Shown one piece after another: positions 7,107 through 14,988 of a DNA stretch of 20,452 bases. Every line of letters begins with the position of its first letter. Positions within the stretch are counted from its first letter, which is position 1. Origin of the DNA: CAZCBD01 sp964496755 (GTDB taxonomy: Bacteria; Bacteroidota; Ignavibacteria; Ignavibacteriales; Melioribacteraceae); NCBI GenBank assembly GCA_964496755.1, contig CAZCBD010000029.1, positions 1-20,452 on the forward strand, in the 5' to 3' direction. The position numbers and the translations under genes were made by a program. Under the pieces are notes generated by a model. That model was not told the origin of the DNA and ran no database searches. It worked only from the letters and a program-made list of their open reading frames with translations.

Positions 7107-7619
7107 ATGAAACACACAATTTCCGTATTAGTAGAAAATCGATTCGGAGCATTTGACCGTGTGGCGACAATGTTTAGCGGTAAAGGCTTCAATATTCATG
7201 GAATTTCAATTGGTGAAACTGAATTTGAAGATGTTTCAAGAATGACCATTGTTACTTCCGGCGATGATATTGTAATTGATCAAGTCGTAAAACAATTGAA
7301 CAGATTAATCGATACAATTAAGGTTGTTGATTTAACCGAACATAATAGAGTAGAAAGAGAATTGGCGCTAATTACGATTAATTATCAAAAGGGTAGCAGA
7401 GCCGAAATAAAAGATATAACCGATATTTTCAGAGGAAATGTAGTTGATATCAATAACAAATCCATTACGATTGAAATTACAGGCCCGCCCGAGAAAATTG
7501 ATGCTGCTGTAAATGTGCTTACTCCAATTGGAATAATTGAAATGGCACGAAGCGGTACGGTTGCATTAAGACGCGGAGAACAAAAGAAATTTAAACATGA
7601 GTATTCATTAACTAAATAA
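7107..7619 (+). CDS. ilvN: Acetolactate synthase, small (regulatory) subunit
   Basis: This 170-residue partner of IlvB activates the catalytic subunit and normally makes it sensitive to valine. The N-terminal ACT domain (about 1-75) has the family pattern with Asn11 and Gly14 in NRFGAFDRVATMFSGKGFNI and Asn29 just after; these positions contact valine in characterised IlvH/IlvN proteins, so feedback control looks intact. The C-terminal half (about 80-165) is the usual small-subunit domain. The start lies one base after the ilvB stop, with its AAGG ribosome site inside the ilvB end. Length is typical of the roughly 160-residue class. Confidence 0.94.
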   Translation: MKHTISVLVENRFGAFDRVATMFSGKGFNIHGISIGETEFEDVSRMTIVTSGDDIVIDQVVKQLNRLIDTIKVVDLTEHNRVERELALITINYQKGSRAEIKDITDIFRGNVVDINNKSITIEITGPPEKIDAAVNVLTPIGIIEMARSGTVALRRGEQKKFKHEYSLTK

Positions 7620-7643
7620 AATAGAAAAATAAGGAAACAAAAA

Positions 7644-8633
7644 ATGAAAGTATTTTATGATAACGATGCAAATTTAGATGTTTTAAAAAATAAAAAAATA
7701 GCTGTATTGGGATACGGTAGCCAAGGTCACGCACATGCATTGAATTTAAAAGAAAGCGGTATGGATGTTTGTATCGGTTTAAGAAAAAATAGTTCCAGAG
7801 TTAAAGAAGCAGAAGATGCAGGATTTGAAGTTTACGAAATACCGGAAGCTTGCAAAAAAGCCGATATTATAATGGTTTTATTACCCGACCAAAATCAAAA
7901 AGAAATTTATGCAAAACAAATTGCCGATAATTTAAAAGAGGGTGACACTTTGGCGTTTGCTCATGGGTTTAGCATTCATTATGAATTTATAAAACCTCCG
8001 AAAAATGTTGATGTTATTATGATTGCACCCAAAAGTCCGGGGCATTTGGTTCGTCGTACTTATCAGGAAGGAAATGGAGTGCCATGTTTGATTGCAGTTA
8101 GTCAGGATTATTCGGGAAATGCAAAAGCAATTGCTTTGGCTTGGGCAAAAGGAATTGGTGGCACAAAAGCCGGCGTAATTGAAACTACATTTAAAAATGA
8201 AACGGAAACCGATTTGTTTGGCGAACAAACAGTTTTATGCGGTGGCGTTGCCGAATTAATTAAAGCCGGTTTTGAAACTTTAGTGGAAGCCGGTTATCCC
8301 GCTGAGTTGGCATATTTCGAATGCTTACATGAAATGAAATTAATTGTGGATTTGTTTTACGAAGGCGGGCTTTCAAGAATGAATTATTCTGTGAGTGATA
8401 CAGCCGAATATGGTGGTTATACTCGAGGCCCAAGAGTTGTTCCGGCATCGGTGAAAACGGAGATGAAAAAAATAATCAACGAAATTCAAGACGGAAGTTT
8501 TGCAAATGAATTTATGTCTGAATATGAAAACGGTTTGCCTAATTTACTTCAAGTTAGAAATAAAACTAATGAACACAGTATTGAAAAAGTTGGTGCTGAA
8601 TTAAGAAGCATGATGTCTTGGTTAAAAAAATAG
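7644..8633 (+). CDS. ilvC: Ketol-acid reductoisomerase, class I
   Basis: This 329-residue enzyme isomerises and reduces 2-acetolactate or 2-aceto-2-hydroxybutyrate to the dihydroxy acids used by IlvD. The N-terminal Rossmann domain carries GYGSQGHAHALNL (24-35) and a second-strand loop LRKNSSR with Arg47, Ser50 and Ser51, the NADPH-type pattern. The catalytic domain keeps His107, Lys130, the metal ligands Asp190 and Glu194 in DLFGEQTVLCGG, Glu226 and Glu230 in FECLHEMK, and Ser251. The length marks it as the short class I form. An AAGGA ribosome site lies just upstream of the ATG, and leuB follows after 10 bases. Confidence 0.96.
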   Translation: MKVFYDNDANLDVLKNKKIAVLGYGSQGHAHALNLKESGMDVCIGLRKNSSRVKEAEDAGFEVYEIPEACKKADIIMVLLPDQNQKEIYAKQIADNLKEGDTLAFAHGFSIHYEFIKPPKNVDVIMIAPKSPGHLVRRTYQEGNGVPCLIAVSQDYSGNAKAIALAWAKGIGGTKAGVIETTFKNETETDLFGEQTVLCGGVAELIKAGFETLVEAGYPAELAYFECLHEMKLIVDLFYEGGLSRMNYSVSDTAEYGGYTRGPRVVPASVKTEMKKIINEIQDGSFANEFMSEYENGLPNLLQVRNKTNEHSIEKVGAELRSMMSWLKK

Positions 8634-8643
8634 GAATAAAAAA

Positions 8644-9732
8644 ATGAAATATAGTATTGCTTTATTGCCCGGAGACGGAATAGGAACTGAAATTATGAAT
8701 GCTGCAAAGCCTGTTATGGAAGCGGCAGCAAATAAATTTAATATTGAGTTGAATTTTGAAGAAGGATTAATCGGCGGGGTTTCTTACGATAAATATGAAA
8801 ATCCGCTTACCGACGAAACTATAGAAATGTGTATGTCTAAAGATGCCGTATTACTTGGAGCGGTTGGCGGCTACAAATGGGAGAATTTGCCCCACAATTT
8901 AAAACCGGAAGCGGCATTACTGAAGTTGAGAAAATCTTTGTCTTTATGGGCTAATTTGAGACCGGCAAAAATTTTTGAACAATTCACTAACGCATCTTCA
9001 TTGAAACCCGAAGTTTTAAAAGGCACCGATTTTCTTGTGCTTCGCGAATTAACAGGTGGAATTTATTTTGGCCAGCCGAGAGGTTTTAATGAGGACTGTG
9101 GTTGGAATACAATGGAATATTCTAAAAACGAAGTAACAAGAATTGTGACCGAAGGGTTTGAAATTGCCACGAAAAGAGCAAAAAAATTAACATCGGTTGA
9201 TAAAGCAAATGTGCTCGAGGTATCTCAATTCTGGAGAAACACCGTAAATGAAGTCGCAAAAAAATATCCGGATGTTGAAGTTCAACATGTTTATGTTGAC
9301 AATTGTTCAATGCAAATTGTACGCAATCCAAAACAATTTGATGTAATTGTAACTTCAAATTTATTCGGAGATATTATTAGTGACATTGCAGGGCAAATTA
9401 CAGGAAGTTTGGGAATGTTGCCTTCGGCAAGCTTCGGAAGTAAATATGCTTTGTATGAACCAGTACATGGTAGTGCACCTGATATTGCCGGAGAAAATAA
9501 AGCAAATCCAATTGCAATGATTTTGTCGGTTGCAATGCTTTTCACACATTCATTTTCAATGCCCAAGGCAGGTGAACTCATTGAAAAAGCTGTTGAAAAA
9601 ACTCTTGCCGAAGATAATAGAACCGCAGATATTTATTCGGAAGGTTTTAATTTGGTCTCAACTTCCGAAATGGGTGAGTTGGTTGCAAAAAACTTCAAAG
9701 AAATTTGTGAAGCCGAGTTACAAACAGTTTAA
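8644..9732 (+). CDS. leuB: 3-isopropylmalate dehydrogenase
   Basis: This 362-residue NAD-dependent decarboxylating dehydrogenase converts 3-isopropylmalate to 2-oxoisocaproate in leucine synthesis. Together with CimA and LeuCD it would also act on 3-methylmalate to give 2-oxobutyrate for isoleucine. Seen: LLPGDGIGTEI (7-17), substrate arginines Arg96, Arg106 and Arg134, Tyr141 in ELTGGIYFGQPRG, Lys187, metal-binding Asp219, Asp243 and Asp247, and the cofactor loop EPVHGSAPDIAG. The ELTGGIYFG sequence is typical of LeuB rather than isocitrate or tartrate dehydrogenase. An AGGAA ribosome site precedes the ATG. Confidence 0.95.
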   Translation: MKYSIALLPGDGIGTEIMNAAKPVMEAAANKFNIELNFEEGLIGGVSYDKYENPLTDETIEMCMSKDAVLLGAVGGYKWENLPHNLKPEAALLKLRKSLSLWANLRPAKIFEQFTNASSLKPEVLKGTDFLVLRELTGGIYFGQPRGFNEDCGWNTMEYSKNEVTRIVTEGFEIATKRAKKLTSVDKANVLEVSQFWRNTVNEVAKKYPDVEVQHVYVDNCSMQIVRNPKQFDVIVTSNLFGDIISDIAGQITGSLGMLPSASFGSKYALYEPVHGSAPDIAGENKANPIAMILSVAMLFTHSFSMPKAGELIEKAVEKTLAEDNRTADIYSEGFNLVSTSEMGELVAKNFKEICEAELQTV

Positions 9733-9755
9733 TAAAAATTATTAAAGGAAATAAA

Positions 9756-11345
9756 ATGAATTCTAATAAAATAATAATTTTTGATACAACTTTAAGAGAT
9801 GGCGAGCAATCTCCAGGTGCTTCTTTAAGTGTATCGGAAAAAGTGGAAATTTCCAGACAATTGGAGAAATTAAATGTGGATGTGATTGAGGCAGGTTTTC
9901 CTGTCTCTTCGCCCGAACAATTTGAAGCTGTGCAAAGAATTTCGGATACTGTTGGTATTACGGTGGCTGCTTTGGCCAGAGCTAAAGAAATTGATATCAA
10001 AACCGCATTTGAAGCAACAAAAAATGCAAAGAAAAAAAGAATACATACTTTTTCCAGTACTTCCGATTACCATATTCTTGGAAAATTCGGACACGAACGC
10101 TACGGCAGAAATTTAGAAGAAAAAAGAAAAACAATATTGAAAATGTCTTACGATGCTGTTGCTTATGCAAAAACATTTTGTGAAGATATTGAGTTTTCTG
10201 CCGAAGATGCCGGACGTACGGATATCGGATATTTAGCCGATGTGGTTGAAGCTGCCATTGATGCCGGCGCCACTACGGTTAATATACCCGACACAACCGG
10301 ATATACTTTCCCAAGTGAGTATGGACAAATGATTGCCGAACTAAAAAAACGTGTTAAAAATATTGACAAAGCTATTATTAGTGTTCATTGCCATAATGAT
10401 TTGGGACTGGCTGTTGCAAATTCATTATCCGCAATTGAAAATGGTGCTCGGCAAATTGAATGTACTATTAACGGAATCGGTGAACGTGCCGGAAATGCTT
10501 CATTGGAAGAAGTTGTTATGGCTCTTAATGTTCGTAAAGATTTATTCAATTGTTATACAGACATAAAAACAACAGAAATTATTAATTCCAGCAAAATGGT
10601 TTCCGGCTATACGGGAATAATTGTGCAACCCAACAAAGCTATTGTTGGAGCGAATGCCTTCGCCCACGAATCTGGAATTCACCAAGATGGAATGCTGAAA
10701 AATAGAAATACTTATGAAATTATGACTCCGGAAACTGTTGGTGTTTCAAAAACCAAAATAGTTTTGGGCAGACATAGCGGCCGCCATGGCTTGAAATCAA
10801 GGTTGGAAGAATTAGGATACACTTTAACAAATGAAGAATTGAATAAAATTTATGAAAAATTTATTCAATTATCGGATAAGAAAAAAGAAGTATATGATGA
10901 TGATTTAAGAATATTAATGGAAGATAAATCCTTTAATGTTAAATCAATATATGAACTAATATATTTGAATGTTAATTCCGGTTCCAATACTGTTCCCAGT
11001 GCTACCGTTAAAATCTTGCATAATGATAAAGAATATATTGAATCGGCTGCAGGAGACGGTCCTGTTGATGCTGTAATTAATGCCATCGACAGAGCTTTGG
11101 AAATTAGTTTAACTATAGAATCCTATAATGTGCGGTCGGTTACATCAGGCCGAAAGGCTTTGGGTGAAGCAAATATAAGAATCAAAGTGGACGGAAAATC
11201 TTTTAATGGCAGAGGTGTTTCTACCGATATTGTGGAAGCAAGCGCTAAAGCTTACATCAACGCCTTAAACCAAAAAGCAATTTATTTAAAAAAATATGAA
11301 GAAAAACTTGAAGTTACATTAAACGAAGAAACAGGGAATTTATAA
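9756..11345 (+). CDS. leuA: 2-isopropylmalate synthase
   Basis: This 529-residue enzyme condenses acetyl-CoA with 2-oxoisovalerate, the first committed step to leucine. The N-terminal TIM-barrel starts with FDTTLRDGEQSPGASL, carrying the catalytic Arg14 and metal ligand Asp15; the other metal ligands are His211 and His213 in SVHCHNDLGLAVANSL and Asn247 in GERAGNAS. The C-terminal regulatory domain (about 395-520, with the SGRKALGEAN and GRGVSTDIVEASAKAYINALN blocks) is complete, so leucine feedback inhibition is likely. Its SPGASL signature and pairing with a separate cimA distinguish it from citramalate and homocitrate synthases. The stop codon overlaps the leuC start by one base (TAATG). 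Confidence 0.95.
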   Translation: MNSNKIIIFDTTLRDGEQSPGASLSVSEKVEISRQLEKLNVDVIEAGFPVSSPEQFEAVQRISDTVGITVAALARAKEIDIKTAFEATKNAKKKRIHTFSSTSDYHILGKFGHERYGRNLEEKRKTILKMSYDAVAYAKTFCEDIEFSAEDAGRTDIGYLADVVEAAIDAGATTVNIPDTTGYTFPSEYGQMIAELKKRVKNIDKAIISVHCHNDLGLAVANSLSAIENGARQIECTINGIGERAGNASLEEVVMALNVRKDLFNCYTDIKTTEIINSSKMVSGYTGIIVQPNKAIVGANAFAHESGIHQDGMLKNRNTYEIMTPETVGVSKTKIVLGRHSGRHGLKSRLEELGYTLTNEELNKIYEKFIQLSDKKKEVYDDDLRILMEDKSFNVKSIYELIYLNVNSGSNTVPSATVKILHNDKEYIESAAGDGPVDAVINAIDRALEISLTIESYNVRSVTSGRKALGEANIRIKVDGKSFNGRGVSTDIVEASAKAYINALNQKAIYLKKYEEKLEVTLNEETGNL

Positions 11346-12643
11346 TGGGAATGACAATTACAGAAAAAATACTTGCTAAGTCTGCAGAAAAAAATAAAGT
11401 GGTGCCCGGAGAAAGTATTTGGTTAAATGTTGATGTTTTAATGACGCACGATGTTTGCGGGCCTCCAACTATTCAGATTTGGAAAGATAAATTTGGTGCG
11501 GAAAGAAAAATATGGGACAAAAATAAATTGGTGATAATTCCCGACCATTATATTTTCACCAAAAATAAACATGCAAACAGAAATGTTGAAATACTAAATG
11601 ATTTTGCTAAAGAATATGACCTGCCCAATTACTACGGGGTTGGAACCGATCGATACAAAGGTGTTTGTCATATGGCGCTTGCCGAAGAAGGATTTAACAT
11701 TCCGGGTACTGTTTTATTTGGTACGGATTCTCATACTTGTACAAGCGGTGCTTTTGGAATGTTTTCAACCGGTGTGGGAAATACAGATGCTGCTTTTATT
11801 TTGGGTACGGGAAAAATTTGGGAAAAAGTTCCACAATCAATAAAATTTATTTTTGATGGTAATATGCCGGAATATTTAACGGCCAAAGATTTAATACTTC
11901 AAATATTAGGTGACATTTCTACTGATGGAGCAACTTACAGAGCAATGGAATTTACCGGCGAGGCTATTTCTCAAATGAGTATGCTTGAAAGAATGACTTT
12001 AACAAATATGGCAATTGAAGGTGGCGGAATGAATGGCATTATTGCTGTTGATGATGTTACCCGAGAATACTTATCGAAAGTTACCGATAAAGATTATGAA
12101 GAATTTTATAGTGACGATGATGCCGAATATTTTAAAATTTTTACTTATAAAACAGATAAACTTGTTCCTGTTGTTGCAAAACCAAGTAGTCCGGATAATC
12201 GTGCAAACGTAAAAGAAGTAGAAGGATCAAAATTAACCCGATGTTATATTGGTTCTTGCACGGGGGGTAAAATATCTGATTATCAATTTGCGGCAAAAAT
12301 TCTTGACGGTAATAAGGTTAAATTACCCACGTTTGTAGTGCCGTCAACAACGGAAGTGGACAAACAGCTTGATATTATTACTCATAATGGCAAGGTGCTT
12401 AGGAAAATATTTGAAGAAGCAGGTTGTGATATCTCATTGCCCTCTTGTGCAGCATGTTTGGGTGGACCCGAAGATACTTTTGGTAGGGCGGTGGACGGAG
12501 ATATTGTTATTTCTACTACTAATAGAAATTTCCCCGGTAGAATGGGAAGTAAAAAATCGGAAGTTTATTTGGCGTCTCCTTTAACCGTAGCAGCATCTGC
12601 AGTAAAAGGAAGTGTTTGCGATCCAAGAGAATATTTAATGTAA
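11345..12643 (+). CDS. leuC: 3-isopropylmalate dehydratase, large subunit (LeuC)
   Basis: This 432-residue aconitase-family subunit, with LeuD, isomerises 2-isopropylmalate to 3-isopropylmalate; the pair should also process citramalate for the isoleucine branch. The three 4Fe-4S ligands are visible: Cys305 in YIGSCTGGK, and Cys368 and Cys371 in PSCAACLGG. GTDSHTCTSGAFG (126-138) is also conserved. The length of about 430 and the separate small subunit match the shorter, archaeal/HacA-like class, not the roughly 470-residue enterobacterial LeuC. The first ATG overlaps the leuA stop; a second in-frame ATG two codons on could also be used. The ribosome site AGGGA lies inside the end of leuA. Confidence 0.94.
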   Translation: MGMTITEKILAKSAEKNKVVPGESIWLNVDVLMTHDVCGPPTIQIWKDKFGAERKIWDKNKLVIIPDHYIFTKNKHANRNVEILNDFAKEYDLPNYYGVGTDRYKGVCHMALAEEGFNIPGTVLFGTDSHTCTSGAFGMFSTGVGNTDAAFILGTGKIWEKVPQSIKFIFDGNMPEYLTAKDLILQILGDISTDGATYRAMEFTGEAISQMSMLERMTLTNMAIEGGGMNGIIAVDDVTREYLSKVTDKDYEEFYSDDDAEYFKIFTYKTDKLVPVVAKPSSPDNRANVKEVEGSKLTRCYIGSCTGGKISDYQFAAKILDGNKVKLPTFVVPSTTEVDKQLDIITHNGKVLRKIFEEAGCDISLPSCAACLGGPEDTFGRAVDGDIVISTTNRNFPGRMGSKKSEVYLASPLTVAASAVKGSVCDPREYLM

Positions 12644-12657
12644 TTAGTGGAGAAAAA

Positions 12658-13245
12658 ATGAAAAAAAGTATAAAAGGAAAAGTTTATGTATTGGGTGATA
12701 ATGTTGATACCGACCAAATAATTCCGGCGGAACACCTTGTTTACAGCATGAAAAATCCGGAAGAAAAAAAATTGTATGGTAAATATGCATTATCCGGAGT
12801 TCCGAAAGAACAAGCCGGTTTGCCGAACGGAAAGTTACCCTTTGTAAAAGAAAATGAGTTTTCATCGGAATATTCAATTATAATTGGCGGAAGTAATTTC
12901 GGATGCGGTTCTTCCCGAGAACATGCTCCGTTTGCATTACAAGTAGCCGGTTGCAAAGCTGTTGTTGCAGAATCATATGCGCGAATATTTTACAGAAATT
13001 CCGTTGATGGTGGTTTTCTTATTCCTTTTGAATCTGCAGGAAAGATTAACGATAATTTTTCTACGGGCGATGAAGTGGAAATTAATATTGAGATATCTGA
13101 AATCATAAACCATACTTCAAATAAAAGATTCAAATTGAATTCGCTGGGTGATGTTTTGCCGATAATTGAAGCCGGCGGTTTATTTGCATATGCTCAAAAA
13201 AAAGGAATGATTTCAAAAACCAAAGAATTAATAAAAGAAAAATAA
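12658..13245 (+). CDS. leuD: 3-isopropylmalate dehydratase, small subunit (LeuD)
   Basis: This 195-residue swivel-domain subunit completes the LeuC active site. Seen: GDNVDTDQIIPAEHL (13-27), GGSNFGCGSSREHAPFAL (77-94) with the substrate-binding Ser-Ser-Arg-Glu-His at 85-89, and the following AESYARIFYRNSVDGG block typical of aconitase-family small subunits. I place the start at the ATG 14 bases after the leuC stop because GGAG lies directly upstream and the conserved N-terminus begins there; the frame is open further back, to 12616, but that would overlap leuC. The last seven codons and the stop lie in a short direct repeat (see the repeat entry). Confidence 0.93.
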   Translation: MKKSIKGKVYVLGDNVDTDQIIPAEHLVYSMKNPEEKKLYGKYALSGVPKEQAGLPNGKLPFVKENEFSSEYSIIIGGSNFGCGSSREHAPFALQVAGCKAVVAESYARIFYRNSVDGGFLIPFESAGKINDNFSTGDEVEINIEISEIINHTSNKRFKLNSLGDVLPIIEAGGLFAYAQKKGMISKTKELIKEK

Positions 13246-13266
13246 AAAATTAATAAAAGAAAATAA
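13226..13266 (+). repeat. Short tandem duplication over the leuD stop codon
   Basis: The last 20 bases of leuD, including its stop (13226-13245, AATTAATAAAAGAAAAATAA), recur almost exactly at 13248-13266, with one A fewer in the A run. The second copy lies in the leuD-cimA spacer and does not change the protein. It looks like a small local duplication. Confidence 0.75.
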
Positions 13267-13305
13267 TTGACAGAAAAATAACTTCGGCAATTAAAGGATA
13301 AAAAG

Positions 13306-14883
13306 ATGAAAATAGAAATATTCGATACTACACTGCGCGATGGAACACAAGGAGAAAAAGTGAATTTATCGCTACAAGATAAATTACTTATTACAAAAAA
13401 ATTGGACGAGTTTGGTATTGATATTATTGAAGGCGGATGGCCGGGAAGTAATCCTAAGGATGCTGAATATTTTCAATCTGTAAAAAAAATGGATTTGCAA
13501 AATTCAAAAATTTGTGCTTTTGGTTCAACCGCCAGATTTCCCGACCGAATTAAAGAGGATCTAAATTTAAATGCATTGCTTGAAGCTGAAACCCCAATAA
13601 TATCAATCTTTGGTAAAACATGGAAATTACATTCCGCCGAAGGTTTGGGAATAACTGACGATGAGAACGAAGAATTGATTTTTAACTCGGTTAATTTTTT
13701 GGCTTCTCATGGACGTAGGGTAATCTTTGACGCTGAGCATTTTTTTGACGGATACAAAGATGATCCGGAATTTGCACTTAGAATGATTAAAGCCGCCCAA
13801 CGTGGTGGTGCGGATACAATTGTTCTTTGTGATACAAACGGTGGTTCTTTAGTAAGTGAAATTATTTCAATTCTTAAAGTTGTAAAAGAAGTAATTAACG
13901 CTAAAATTGGAATTCATGCTCATAATGACGGTGAATTGGCAGTTGCAAATTCATTAACATCTGTTGAGTGGGGAGCTACTCATGTTCAAGGAACAATTAA
14001 TGGTGTGGGAGAACGTTGCGGCAATGCCAATTTGTGTAGCATAATTCCTAACATTGTTTTGAAACAAAAACATCAAGTGAATGAAAAACTGAAGTTGGGA
14101 AATTTGGTAAGCCTTTCCAAATATGTTAGCGAATTAATGAATTTAAAACATAACTATAGAGCTGCATTTGTTGGGAAATCGGCTTTTGCACATAAAGGTG
14201 GAATTCATGTTAGTGCAGTATTAAAAAATGATAAAATGTACGAACATATTTCTCCTGAAATTGTTGGTAACAAACAAAGGGTATTGGTTTCCGATTTGTC
14301 CGGACAAAGTAATATAAGATATAAAGCAAAAGAACTTGGCATTGAGTTGCCTAATGATAAAAATTTTAGTAAAGAGTTGGTTCAAGAAATTAAGAATCTT
14401 GAATTTAGCGGTTATCAATTCGACGGGGCGGAAGCATCTTTTGAATTATTGCTTCGTGCAAAATTAAATGAGTATAAACCATTCTTTAAGATTGAATATT
14501 CTAATGTTAAAGTAATGTTTGATAATAACTCAACCGATTATGCGGAAGCTGTGTTAAAGATAGACGTAAATGGTGAAATAGAACATACCGCTTCGGATGG
14601 CAATGGTCCCGTAAGTGCGTTAGACAATGCATTACGCAAAGCGCTTACAAGATTCTATCCCGAAATTGCCAATATTTACCTGGCCGATTATAAAGTGCGC
14701 GTGCTTGATGAAAAAAGCGGCACTTCTGCAAAAGTGCGAGTACTTGTGGAATCCAGCGACGGTGAAACCACTTGGAATACCGTGGGGGTAAGTGAAAATG
14801 TAATTAAAGCAAGTTTACATGCTTTGATTGATAGTTTGAATTATAAACTATTTAAGCTAACCCAAGAAATGGTTGTAAAATAA
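13306..14883 (+). CDS. cimA: (R)-citramalate synthase
   Basis: This 525-residue enzyme of the 2-isopropylmalate synthase superfamily should condense pyruvate with acetyl-CoA to give citramalate, which LeuCD and LeuB turn into 2-oxobutyrate for isoleucine. It starts with EIFDTTLRDGTQGEKVNLSL, carrying Arg11 and Asp12; the metal site continues with His204 and His206 (GIHAHNDGELAVANSL) and Asn240 (GERCGNANL). The GTQGEKVNLS block is characteristic of the bacterial CimA group, whereas LeuA has GEQSPGASL. The C-terminal LeuA-like regulatory domain (about 390-520) is present, so isoleucine feedback is plausible. It is the last gene of the operon, 60 bases after leuD, with AAAGGA before the ATG, and is followed by the operon terminator. 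A homocitrate-type function is unlikely in this context. Confidence 0.92.
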   Translation: MKIEIFDTTLRDGTQGEKVNLSLQDKLLITKKLDEFGIDIIEGGWPGSNPKDAEYFQSVKKMDLQNSKICAFGSTARFPDRIKEDLNLNALLEAETPIISIFGKTWKLHSAEGLGITDDENEELIFNSVNFLASHGRRVIFDAEHFFDGYKDDPEFALRMIKAAQRGGADTIVLCDTNGGSLVSEIISILKVVKEVINAKIGIHAHNDGELAVANSLTSVEWGATHVQGTINGVGERCGNANLCSIIPNIVLKQKHQVNEKLKLGNLVSLSKYVSELMNLKHNYRAAFVGKSAFAHKGGIHVSAVLKNDKMYEHISPEIVGNKQRVLVSDLSGQSNIRYKAKELGIELPNDKNFSKELVQEIKNLEFSGYQFDGAEASFELLLRAKLNEYKPFFKIEYSNVKVMFDNNSTDYAEAVLKIDVNGEIEHTASDGNGPVSALDNALRKALTRFYPEIANIYLADYKVRVLDEKSGTSAKVRVLVESSDGETTWNTVGVSENVIKASLHALIDSLNYKLFKLTQEMVVK

Positions 14884-14921
14884 AAATGCTTACAATGCAA
14901 AGAATTGCTATAAATAAAATT

Positions 14922-14954
14922 ATCGGCTTAAAATATTTTGAGCCGATTTTTTTT
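14922..14954 (+). terminator. Intrinsic terminator of the ilv-leu-cimA operon
   Basis: ATCGGCT (14922-14928) pairs with AGCCGAT (14941-14947), with further A-T pairing in the loop AAAATATTTT, and runs into eight T residues (14947-14954). It lies about 40 bases after the cimA stop and 35 bases before the channel gene, marking the end of the operon. Confidence 0.93.
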
Positions 14955-14988
14955 ATTTATATATTAATATAAAAATTCTGGAGTGTTC

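Noticed and set aside
12616..12657. Upstream extension of leuD to an ATG at 12616
   Set aside because: It would overlap the end of leuC, has no ribosome site, and adds residues not found at the LeuD N-terminus; the ATG at 12658 has GGAG in front.
13269..13298. TTGACA in the leuD-cimA spacer as an internal promoter
   Set aside because: No TAnnTTTG or TATAAT-like box follows at the proper distance, and cimA has a normal ribosome site within the operon.
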